The notes below the pieces were generated by a model, which had not been told where the DNA came from, did no database searches, and saw nothing but the letters and a program-made list of their open reading frames with translations. Positions 1-7,973 of a stretch of DNA of 46,848 nt are shown piece by piece. How positions within the stretch are numbered: position 1 is the first letter of the stretch; every line of letters begins with the position of its first letter. The position numbers and the translations under genes were made by a program. This stretch comes from CAYUST01 sp964447535 (lineage in GTDB: Bacteria > Patescibacteriota > Gracilibacteria > Absconditabacterales > Absconditicoccaceae). The stretch lies in contig CAYUST010000010.1 in the NCBI GenBank assembly GCA_964447535.1, positions 1-46,848 of the forward strand, in the 5' to 3' direction.

Positions 1-704
1 TCACCAATTCGATAGGTGCGGGTGAGATCACTACATCGTCATTGAAAACGGAATCACATATCAATGAGCAAGGGTCCTGCACTAATATGCGTCGTGTCAC
101 TACGATGATGCGGGATTGCGCTATGTGCGTTGGTTGCTACGATCGCGGGGAAAGCCTCGTCTTCGAGACCGAAATCCAATGCCTTGGACAACAACATCAT
201 GCGCACCGCACGTTCGGTCTTGCCGAGCAATGCTCATGAACTAATCAATTGTTCGAGTCGTTGAAAAAGTAAGACCGTCTTCTCGACAGCAGACTTGATA
301 TATGCGAGTTGGTGTGGCGTCTTGATGAGTCTGAGTTGCCCATTCCACTCATTGACTACTTGCGCCTGTGGCCATAAGGCGAGTCGACGCTGTGCGACCG
401 TATACGGCAAATGACTTGCATCGATACGGAGTTGCTCTGGATCAATCAGTTGCTCCAGCAAAGGTTGTAACGCTCACTGACGTATGACGCGATCATGGAT
501 GACCGATTTGCCGAAAATTGCCGTGAGTTGATGATCAGGGATCGTATGCGGAATTGTCGCATATCTCGGATCAAGAAATGCGGTGATATGCACTTGGTCG
601 TCCTGCTCATCGACAAGTAAAACACCATCACTCGGTTGAAATCACAAGACAAGTTGAAAAAATCTATTGTCCGTTTTTTCATCAGTATAGACGAGTGTTT
701 GCAT
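1..704 (-). CDS. M24 family metallopeptidase (Xaa-Pro aminopeptidase-like), C-terminus cut by window edge
   Basis: Cytosolic metal-dependent aminopeptidase, probably removing N-terminal residues preceding proline. Read with UGA as Gly, the frame is open from the ATG at 704 to the window edge (234 codons). Residues 1-125 look like a short creatinase-N type domain. The catalytic pita-bread domain begins near residue 145. Two metal-ligand aspartates of the family are visible: Asp215 in LIDMG and Asp226 in CSDLTRT. The distal His and Glu ligands lie outside the window. UGA at 54-56 and 39-41 falls on small glycine positions around FQGRCSD, as expected. The gene starts 27 bp downstream of the preceding minus-strand gene, so it is probably co-transcribed. 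Whether it is of PepP or PepQ type cannot be settled from the N-terminus alone. Family assignment is firm; substrate is inferred. Confidence 0.88.
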
Positions 705-731
705 GCAGATGCGAAGACAATAAAAAATTAA

Positions 732-1322
732 TTAGTACGGATGTTTAGATTTGTGGGTAGGACGAGACGCTGTTTTTTTGGGATGGTCATCCTCTTTTGG
801 GAAAAGTTCAAGTTGGTTAGTTGGTGGACTTAATGTATCAATAATTTTTTCCTTGGTAGTGAGTGTTTGCTCATGCATCTCCAAGGCTGGCGTACTCTCC
901 TGGAAACTTTCTATCAACTGCTTCAACATGTGTTGCCCCTTACCTCACAAGACACGGATGACATGCATGATGTTGGCACTATAAGGACCATTGATATGGT
1001 ATTTGTTTTGTATCTTGATAAGTGCACGCTCAAATGATCATTCTTGATGACGCAGTGTTCTCAACTCTCGCAGCAGATCATAGACACCTTGATGTGTTTT
1101 TGCAAAAGCAAACTGCGTCTGCGCTCTGAGAAACTCCCAGCAGTGCTTGTAGGTGGTGAGATGCAAATGTTTGCGACTAAATTGATGTATAGTATCTGGT
1201 GACAATTTGTCAGTTCGTCGTTTTTCTCCTCGCTCGACAATTGCCTTAGCGTCGTTCGCCAAGGTATGATATGCTTGTTCTACCGCATCCAGATAAGGAT
1301 GCTCACTTGGTTTTTTCATCAC
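732..1322 (-). CDS. hypothetical protein, 196 aa, charged and helical
   Basis: Not recognised. The frame is open from tandem ATGs at 1322/1319 to a TAA at 732, reading two UGA codons (1038-1040 and 945-947) as glycine; a standard-code reading would give two unrelated small ORFs. The product is hydrophilic and predicted mostly helical. It has a basic N-terminal half rich in His, Arg and Lys and a C-terminal tail rich in Pro, Lys and His. No signal peptide or membrane segment is seen. It sits between a 470-residue unknown protein and the M24 peptidase, all on the minus strand, suggesting one transcript. The start is uncertain by one codon. No function is proposed. Confidence 0.72.
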
Positions 1323-1425
1323 TACTGCCGATCTAAACGTAACGCCTGGTGCATCGCACGACAGACCTCTCCGTTAAGTATAGAGAAATATGGCAAAAAT
1401 ACAAAAAAATATAAGTGAAAATTGA

Positions 1426-1474
1426 ATAATCCCCCGGCTCGTTACACTCGCCACCCCCTTTCTAAAAGGGGGAG
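1426..1474 (-). repeat. C/G-rich palindromic repeat, copy 1
   Basis: Intergenic copy of a dispersed element. It has a terminal ATAATCCCCCGG end, a short variable centre, and a CACCCCCTTT...AAAGGGGG hairpin. Related copies occur at 3619, 4011, 16331, 17013, 17453, 30239 and 46268. It lies in the 208-bp gap between two minus-strand genes; nothing else is seen in that gap. Confidence 0.85.
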
Positions 1475-1530
1475 TACCAGTTTGCTAATCCATTTGTGTA
1501 TTTGATTATTTGTTGCTTTGACTATTTGAT

Positions 1531-2943
1531 TTACTTTCCTACCCACGAAATACGTCCCGCCAAAAAGTCTATTAACTTCTCGTCATAGATCGTTTCTCAT
1601 TGGAACAAATCGGGTTCAAGTGAAGGACGTTTTGTGTCAGCTGTTTTTTGCTCTCGTTCACGTTGCTTACGTTTGCGATACCCTTGCTCAGCTTGTGGTT
1701 GTAGCTCTTGAGGTAATGGTTTGATATGTTTGTGTCGATAATTGTAGCGGAAAAATAATTGCCACAGAATATCTTGTTCATAGCGATGAGGATGTGCCTC
1801 GATCACACGCGTCACTGCTTCGGAGAAAGAAACACGTGTCTTCTTTTGACGTTTGGGATAGTGCGGGAAAAGATCAGGTGTTTGTTGCTTTTGCTCTATT
1901 GTGGCAGGAGCATACACCGGTAACTGTGACAACGTGTGATAGACCTCTTGTAGAGGCATACCATATTGTTGAATCGTACGTACGCGTTGATATACATCAG
2001 CACAATATGCACGTCCCTCTTTAGCTAAGTGACGATATTTGGTATTGAAGTATTCTTCTCGCTCATCAAGCTCTTGGGGAGAAAAAACGCTCGCTCTTGG
2101 CTCGCTTGCGAGACGTAAGACGTATTGTCAGCGATAGTGAATAAGTTGTCTTGCATGCTCCACCTCGCGCGGATCTATGTGTCGTTGGTGAAGCGCATGA
2201 CGGGTCAACGTCAAAAAATCTCATCGCTCAGCAAATTTGATATGGTCACGATACATTCGTGTTGCGAAAGTACGAAGCCATTCTTTCTCGTCGGTGAGTG
2301 GATGCTCTTGGATATATGTCTCCCATTTTTTCTTGACCGTTGAAAAATGATATGACTTACATTGTGTATGTCTCTTTGCAAGTTGATCGTCGGTGATAGC
2401 AGGGTGACGATGACGCATCAATTCATCTTCTCTCTCACGAAAGAGTTTAGTCACTCTCGTATGATAGGCACGTTGGATTGCTTTTTTTTGTTTGGCAATA
2501 GCGAGTTGTTCACCACTCATCTGCTCACGCATCTGCACTGCTTGGACGACACTATGATCTACGAATGCTATACCATGACGCGTATAGACTGCATCTTGAG
2601 GGATAGATTTCTCATTCTGCTCTTGCAAAAATGAGACACATAAAGCATGCTGTGCACACGTTATAAAATCTTGTTTTGCAACTTCCCGTAACTTGCCGCT
2701 AAAACGTTGATCATACACTCGCTCTGCTGCCTGTATGGTTGCACTAAGTTGTTGGTTTTTTTCTGCGTTTGCAAACAGTCCATCCGTTGGTTGCACTTGT
2801 AATATCTGAGCTACTCTGTTGGCAATCTCATTCCTCAATAATCCAACGACATTTTCTGCTTGCGGACGAAAAGGTGCTAACGCAAGATGCGTTGGTCAGG
2901 GAGGAAGTGCTGTGGGAAGTTGTTTGAAATAGTTTTTATCCAT
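1531..2943 (-). CDS. hypothetical protein, 470 aa
   Basis: Not recognised. One frame runs from ATG at 2943 to TAA at 1531-1533 through four UGA codons (2896, 2221, 2128 and 1597), read as glycine. The product is soluble, strongly charged and predicted helical. It has many His/Arg/Lys clusters, a Gln-rich stretch, and a basic segment (RKRKQREREQ) near the C-terminus that could contact nucleic acid or membrane surfaces. No signal peptide or transmembrane helix is visible. A consensus-like promoter lies 25 bp upstream. It heads a minus-strand series continuing with the 196-residue protein and the M24 peptidase, although a palindromic repeat separates the first two. Confidence 0.78.
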
Positions 2944-2967
2944 GCAAAAGCACCAATAAATATTTCT

Positions 2968-2995
2968 TTTATACATAAAAGTATACAAATGTCAA
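2968..2995 (-). promoter_or_regulatory. sigma70-like promoter for the 470-aa gene
   Basis: On the minus strand: TTGACA (2995-2990), 16-bp spacer, TATAAA (2973-2968), 25 bp before the ATG at 2943. It matches the promoter pattern found before several other genes of this window. Confidence 0.7.
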
Positions 2996-3081
2996 TTATC
3001 GAATAAGCTTTTAAGATACTATTTTCTCTCATCTTCACTATCTAGAGATGGTACTTTTTCTCATTATTTTTTCTATTTCTC

Positions 3082-4256
3082 ATGCAAATTATTACTCTCC
3101 TGCAAGACGCACATTTTCCCAACAAAATAGTCCTCGAAAAACTCATCTGCGCCATCTGCGGTTGGGACAAAACAACGCTCTTCACCCACTATGATCGTGA
3201 GCTGAGTGATGATGATTATAGCAAAATACAATCTGCCTACGAACAGGTAGAAATCCACAAACAACCCCTCGACTACGCCATCGGTTTTGTCACCTTTGAC
3301 CATAAACAGTTCATCGTTTCCCCATCGACGCTCATCCCGCGTCCTGAGACCGAGTACATGATTGTCGCTGTCAAAGACTATCTCGCACAGACACAACAAC
3401 CTCATATGCTTCTTGATCTAGGAACAGGATGCGGTGTCCTTGGTATTTGTGCCTATCTCGCGGGAGGTGAAAAAATTACTCACGCCTATCTCACTGACGT
3501 CAGTGAAGACGCACTCGTCGTCGCGAGACAAAACGTCGCCAGACACCTCCCCGACGCAACCAACATCACCGTCCTCGCCTCAGATATGTTTGACCATCCA
3601 ACGTTGCAAAAACTAATAACTCCCCCTTCTCAAGGGGTCTCAACGACACTCCCCCCTTTCGAAGGGGGGTACCCTGCAGTACTGCAGGGTGGGGGGTTAT
3701 TGATCGTTGCCAATCTCCCCTACATCCCCGAAGACCTCTTCGACAACAACGTCGACGACACGGTCAAAAAACGAGAACCCAAATTCGCCTTCGTCGGATG
3801 AGNNNNNNNNNNNNNNNNNNNNNNNNNNNNNNNNNNNNNNNNNNNNNNNNNNNNNNNNNNNNNNNNNNNNNNNNNNNNNNNNNNNNNNNNNNNNNNNNNN
3901 NNAACGTCGACGACACGGTCAAAAAACGAGAACCCAAATTCGCCTTCGTCGGATGAGCAGATGGGCTCGACCGATACCGCATCATGTTCGACACCCTCAA
4001 CCGTACGCTCTCCCCTTTAGAAGGGGAGGTGGCCGAAGGCCGGAGGGGTTATAATCCCCCGGCTCATTCCATTCGCCACCCCCTTTCTGAAAGGGGGAGC
4101 ATCTACCCTGCCCCTAGTCCCATCCTCTTCCTCGAAATGATGACGCGACAAGTCGATCTCCTCCGCCAAGCCTACGGCGAAGCCTGGCACTTCGAAGAAG
4201 TCCAGACATTTCATTTCAATATTAGGATCGTAAAGGTGACCAGAATCTGTCCTTAA
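3082..4256 (+). CDS. prmC: peptide chain release factor N5-glutamine methyltransferase PrmC (HemK), with repeat-derived insertions, across an assembly gap
   Basis: S-adenosylmethionine-dependent methyltransferase that modifies the glutamine of the GGQ motif of class I release factors. Visible features are an N-terminal helical domain, the PRPETE segment that precedes the catalytic domain, the SAM-binding LDLGTGCG motif near residue 112, the catalytic NLPY motif, and the GGADGLDRYR segment near the C-terminus, whose second Gly is UGA. The frame shifts across the 100-N gap, but 3903-3957 repeats 3748-3802. Collapsing that overlap gives one 339-residue reading frame. The family is usually near 280 residues; the surplus is accounted for by two in-frame palindromic repeats at 3619-3700 and 4011-4099. 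The first lies just before NLPY, the second in the C-terminal part. Activity of the expanded enzyme is not certain. Start chosen at the first ATG after an AT-rich leader. Confidence 0.88.
3619..3700 (+). repeat. C/G-rich palindromic repeat, copy 2, in frame inside prmC
   Basis: It contains CCCCCCTTTCGAAGGGGGG followed by an ACCCTGCAGT/ACTGCAGGGT inverted repeat and a GGGGGGTTATT end. It is translated without a stop and adds roughly 27 residues between the DMF segment and NLPY of PrmC. Confidence 0.85.
3803..3902. other. assembly gap (100 N) flanked by a 55-bp direct duplication
   Basis: The 55 bases before the gap (3748-3802) are identical to the 55 bases after it (3903-3957). A scaffolding gap placed between two overlapping contig ends explains this best; the N run probably does not represent missing sequence. 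Confidence 0.93.
4011..4099 (+). repeat. C/G-rich palindromic repeats, inverted pair, in frame inside prmC
   Basis: Two copies are joined tail to tail: CTCCCCTTTAGAAGGGGAG...GGGGTTATAAT, then ATAATCCCCCGG...CCCCCTTTCTGAAAGGGGG. The whole unit is translated in the prmC frame (SPLEGEVAEGRRG and onward), adding about 35 residues. Confidence 0.85.
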
Positions 4257-4257
4257 G

Positions 4258-4328
4258 TGCAAAGTCCTTGAGGATTGGAAACTTTGAGTCTACGAAAAAG
4301 TTTCCATTTCCGAAAGAGGCTTGGTGCA
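4258..4328 (+). repeat. structured element, copy A
   Basis: A 71-nt element with nested pairing. The outer TGCA (4258-4261) pairs with TGCA (4325-4328); an inner stem AAGTC/GGCTT follows; the apical stem TGGAAACTT/AAGTTTCCA closes a 13-nt loop TGAGTCTACGAAA. It is followed by a short tail resembling the 3' end of prmC. Partner of the element at 4403. Confidence 0.6.
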
Positions 4329-4402
4329 ACATCCGTATAATGAAAGTACGTAATAGGCAAATATCAAATAATTAAGAAAAAGATCTCATTACATGCACCT
4401 AG

Positions 4403-4474
4403 TGCAGGACCATTGTGGGTTATATATTTTTGAGTCTACGAAAAAAATTATATTCCCACAAGAGGTTCTGTGCA
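4403..4474 (+). repeat. structured element, copy B
   Basis: It has the same architecture as copy A and the identical 13-nt loop TGAGTCTACGAAA, but different stem sequences that still pair (GGACC/GGTTC; TTGTGGG/CCCACAA; an AT-rich apical stem). It is followed by ATAAGGATCGTAAAAGTGG, which resembles the last codons of prmC. The rest of 4257-4512 holds no gene that I can see. Confidence 0.6.
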
Positions 4475-4512
4475 ACATAAGGATCGTAAAAGTGGAAAGG
4501 AAAGGAGATAAG

Positions 4513-6084
4513 TTATGCTATTTCATTATTATTCTTTTCTTTGTTTTTGTCCTTATATTGTCTGACACAATCATCTATCACAACAGCTAGATGCTGTTTC
4601 CATTTTTCTTTATTAAATTTTCAATTAGCATCTGTAATATCCTTGATAGCAACGTATCTATCTTTCAAGTACTCTTTTCAGGAATATCACGTAGGATAAT
4701 CAAAATTACCTAGCGTGTACCACATTTGCTTACCATCTTTAGACAATCTGGTAGCATCATTATGAAGAGACAAAGTTCATCACAAAAATGTAATAACCCC
4801 CTTGTAGTAGAAATCAGACTGCTTTGTTTTGTCGCCTTTGTAGAGTTGCTTTAGCGAATACTCAGTTCGGTATTTTGCTTTGTCCACAACTTGTTGGGCA
4901 GCATTTCTTTCTGTTGTATTTTTGATATCTTGTATAGTATTTTTAATGGCCTGCTTGATTGTTTTTTTGTATGCCTCCCAATCGAAGGATATGCCACCAT
5001 CCTTACCAGGAATGATATGTTTCTCGAGGTCAAAATCACTAATCTTCACTCAACCACCATTCAAATTAGCAAAATTATGTGGACTAATGCACCTCAGTTC
5101 ATAAGAATTTCAATTCTGTTTGAAAAAGAAATTTTCGCCAAACGTAGACGTAAACAAAGAAATATCGGACATGTCCTTAGCATTAGGTATATCGTCTAAT
5201 TTTAACTGACCAATACTCTTGATAAACTCCTCATACACTTCCGGCATTAAACTAAAATATTTTTGTTTGAATGATTCGACACTCATAGATATTTTTGCAT
5301 CTTCACTAGATTGCTGTGGATTTTCTTTATTTTGTAAGTCAGCTAATGCTTGTGAATTGCCTCATTTCTTACAAAGCTCACTAATTCACTGTGTTCAATC
5401 AGTATTTTTCCAAGTAAAATAATACCTCTCTCAAATTTTGTAAATGATAGCATTACTAGTTACGTCACTAAGGTCATAATGATTTAATTTTTCCCTATCC
5501 TCAATCTTCTCCACATCCTTCGTAAATACGAAATCTTCTTGCTCAATATAGTCATCCCCTAGTTTATCTTTCAAGTCCACTCCATTCGCAGCCAACAAAT
5601 CTTTCATCGTCAATGGACCGCAGATAGCATCAGGTTTGGATTTCCCTGGGATGTGTCTGAGAAGTTGGAAATAGTGGAGGGCAAGAATATCGTTGGTAGT
5701 GAGATCAGGCACTTTTTCATCAATCACTCAAGCAGAAATACCTTCTGGTAATCACTCCTTTGGCAAGGCATTTTTGAGTAGATATTTCATGATTCTGATT
5801 CTAAAAGATGAATCAGCTTCTCATTCTCATTGCTTAGGAGCTTCCGATGGTAAAACGGTGGATGCAAATAAAGTCCCCATTTCAGTTCTCATGACATATT
5901 CTTCATTCTTTGCAAATATATCATCTTTGAGACCATTTTTGAGTTTATCAGCGAGCGTAAACGTTTCCTTCTTGAGGTCAGATAACTCTATTGCTTTCAT
6001 AGCGTCTCTTTCGTGCTGCTCATACTGTGAGTCTTCATCCTGTTGTAAATTTACAACTCCATCCAAAGCCATGTCGGTATCCAT
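4513..6084 (-). CDS. hypothetical protein, 523 aa
   Basis: Not recognised. A single frame from ATG 6084 to TAA 4513-4515 passes through many UGA codons, all read as glycine; several fall in runs such as GGG and GG. The product is acidic and probably soluble, with no signal peptide. A mid-protein segment (LTTNDILALHYFQLL) looks helical. The C-terminal third is richer in aromatic residues (MWYTLGNFDYP) and the tail is rich in Lys and Asn. It is transcribed from a near-perfect promoter divergent from the neighbouring plus-strand genes, with a leader of about 16 nt. It belongs by context to the block of large lineage-specific proteins. Confidence 0.78.
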
Positions 6085-6107
6085 AACAAATAAAATTCAG
6101 CAATTCT

Positions 6108-6136
6108 ATTGTACCCCCAACTACTCATTTTGTCAA
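6108..6136 (-). promoter_or_regulatory. sigma70-like promoter for the 523-aa gene
   Basis: TTGACA (6136-6131), exactly 17-bp spacer, TACAAT (6113-6108) on the minus strand, 24 bp from the ATG. Its -35 lies in one arm of an 11-bp inverted repeat shared with the divergent promoter. Confidence 0.8.
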
Positions 6137-6160
6137 AAAAATAGGGGGATTTTTGACAAA
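6129..6160. promoter_or_regulatory. 11-bp inverted repeat joining two divergent -35 boxes
   Basis: TTTGTCAAAAA (6129-6139) and TTTTTGACAAA (6150-6160) are exact inverted repeats separated by 10 bp. Each contains a TTGACA -35. It may be a shared operator or simply a symmetric divergent promoter core. Confidence 0.6.
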
Positions 6161-6181
6161 TGAGGATTTGGTGGTTATAAT
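6153..6181 (+). promoter_or_regulatory. consensus sigma70 promoter for the 6220 and 6399 genes
   Basis: TTGACA (6153-6158), 17-bp spacer, TATAAT (6176-6181): a perfect match to the housekeeping consensus, 38 bp before the ATG at 6220. Confidence 0.85.
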
Positions 6182-6219
6182 GGAGTATATTTCTCTCTTT
6201 TAGATCCATATACATCATC

Positions 6220-6375
6220 ATGACTACTGAAGAAAACAAAGCTCAGAAGCTCAAAGAACAGCTCAATGCATTGCAATTATGTACTCAAAAAGGGGAAATA
6301 CTTCTCAAAAAAGCCAGTGAATTACTCGAAAGAATTCAAAATGACAAACGATTAACGAAAGAGTTAGAAAAATAA
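6220..6375 (+). CDS. small helical protein, 51 aa
   Basis: A 51-residue ORF directly downstream of a consensus promoter, ending 23 bp before the next gene. Composition is Lys/Glu/Leu-rich with a heptad-like spacing (LKEQLNALQL, LLKKASELLERI), so a short coiled coil is likely. It contains no UGA. It is probably co-expressed with the larger gene that follows. Function unknown. It is supported by promoter position and coding-like composition, not by homology. Confidence 0.6.
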   Translation: MTTEENKAQKLKEQLNALQLCTQKGEILLKKASELLERIQNDKRLTKELEK

Positions 6376-6398
6376 TTTTTTATTTCTTACAAACCCCT

Positions 6399-7358
6399 AT
6401 GCCAGAAATGAATGCAAAAGAGATATTTAAGACGATACAAGAGGAAATAGACAGTAAGCCAAAAGATAACAAAATTGACAAAGAGTTCACTGATCAAATA
6501 CTACTCGAAAATATTCAAAAACAGAAAAGTATTTTAACAGATGTGGTATTTGGTCTTAAACAACTTCTTGAGGGAATATCAACGACGGAATATGCTCAAG
6601 ATCCTGAAATCGCTGAGATGAAAAAATCTCTCAATGCATATATCTCAGAGGCAAATACACTACTCCAAAACATAGGTGGCAATACAACTAGCACAACCAA
6701 CAATAACAACAATATCTGATCAGACATCAACCTACCTCCTCCCGGTCTGCCTGGGGGTGGATGAGGTAATAATGAACGTTTTGAAGAAGGTATTTCTCTT
6801 TCACCGGTGTTTGAAGATAGGGGAAACACAAAAACAATGCAACTCAATACGAGGCTCTGAAAAACTACCGACTCATGAAGTCAAGTAAGTGGTTGAGTTT
6901 GAGTGACGAGGGTAGAAACTACTGATGGACAGACAGCGCATCAGATCACGGGGAATTTCAAAATCAACACAGGTACTTCTACGGTAAACCTAATCAAAAC
7001 TAAGGAAAGACAGGCAGTGATAGAAGATAAGGCACAAGATGCGCGTGAAACACTTGCCCGTGAAGATGTGGTAGAAAGTACTAAGGAGAAAGAGGAAGCG
7101 AAGAATATCTTTCTCGCATCACAAAAAAAGTTAGATGCATTTTTGAGTGAAAAAGGCATCACCCTCACGACTAAAGATCTTCTCAAAGATGACACAGAAG
7201 CAATTCTCAATGGTGAAGAGACACCACGTGAAAACATTAGCAGACAACTTGAGGCTATTCCAAGTGATAAAAAGAAATTTGAATCTCTTCTCGCACAAAT
7301 GAACAGCGACAAAGCGCGTCTTCAGAGTTTCAACAAACCAGGAGAGGGAAAAAGATAA
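6399..7358 (+). CDS. hypothetical coiled-coil/linker protein, zero-frame part of a possible -1 frameshift gene
   Basis: Starts at ATG 6399 and reads several UGA glycines (for example 6717), giving 319 residues to a TAA at 7356. Residues 1-105 are helical and charged. An Asn/Thr-rich stretch and a Pro/Gly-rich linker (DINLPPPGLPGGGG) follow, then a long Lys/Glu-rich helical segment. Just before the TAA the codons read GAG GGA AAA AGA, giving the heptamer G GGA AAA in slippery phase. The -1 frame continues for about 185 further codons with clearly coding composition and no start codon of its own near the junction. Either a programmed frameshift yields a 503-residue protein, or this is a frameshifted or mis-assembled gene. 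Confidence 0.7.
7346..7352 (+). promoter_or_regulatory. candidate -1 ribosomal slippery heptamer
   Basis: GGGAAAA in the phase X XXY YYZ relative to the upstream frame, four nucleotides before the zero-frame TAA and preceded by AGGAG. It joins the frames of the ORFs ending at 7358 and 7909. Confidence 0.45.
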
Positions 7359-7909
7359 CGAGCCAGCCCACACCCATAGAGAGCGCAAGGTCTGGTAGCC
7401 AAGCAGCAATCTGACTGACTCGAGAAAAGTGGGAAGGAAATAATAGACGCGCCAATATATATGGTGTTGGGATTTCTTATGAAACTGCACTTGCCACTCA
7501 AACTCAAATAGGAGTAAGAGCAAATTTTCGTTACACCACTGAACAACTTTCAAACATACAAACTCAAATAGAACAGGATTCGAAAGTTATCTCTGCACAA
7601 AAATGGTGTGCTGATGCTAATTTTGCATTACAACACAAAAATATGGCATTCTTAGCTCAATACGGCATTTCTGTAGAAAACTGACAGGTTGCACAACACC
7701 ACATGAGTTTCAGGACTGACTATGATGGCAAAAAAGTAGATCTCTATCTCCTGGGAGATGCGCAATTCCCTACTGACATGGACAGGAAATATATAGTAGA
7801 AACCTGAGCCTCATTTGCTACCAAAAATAAGGTACAGGGACTCGTTGCTATCGGCTATGATTCACAACAATGATTCTATCCAAAAGTTGGTATTAAGAGT
7901 ACATTTTAG
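7353..7909 (+). CDS. -1 frame continuation, C-terminal domain with beta-strand-like repeats
   Basis: This frame is open from 7271 to the TAG at 7907-7909 and contains UGA at glycine-like positions (VENGQ, VETGAS, SQQGFY). No ATG, GTG or TTG occurs in frame until an internal ATG well inside the coding-like region, so independent initiation is unlikely. The product has about eight short segments of alternating polar and hydrophobic residues (for instance IYGVGISYETALA and AFLAQYGISV) and ends in Phe, which resembles beta-barrel or beta-sandwich strands. I infer that it is the C-terminal half of the preceding gene. The exact first codon is unknown; the coordinate marks the frame change. Confidence 0.6.
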
Positions 7910-7919
7910 GGAGTATTTT

Positions 7920-7948
7920 TTGCATTTTCTGGCCTTTTGGAGTACAAT
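7920..7948 (+). promoter_or_regulatory. sigma70-like promoter for the 1083-aa gene
   Basis: TTGCAT (7920-7925), 17-bp spacer, TACAAT (7943-7948). The first in-frame ATG (7953) would overlap the expected transcription start, which favours the second ATG at 7974. Confidence 0.72.
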
Positions 7949-7973
7949 TTAGATGTTTAACCTTGGACGTCCT

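Noticed and set aside
4258..4474. Integron attC sites or IS200/IS605 ends
   Set aside because: The ends lack the GTTRRRY/RYYYAAC core and no integrase or transposase gene is nearby.
4393..4590. Small protein of 65 residues on the plus strand
   Set aside because: It overlaps the 3' end of the 523-residue gene and its start lies in a structured element; similarity to the other copy is better explained by nucleic acid structure.
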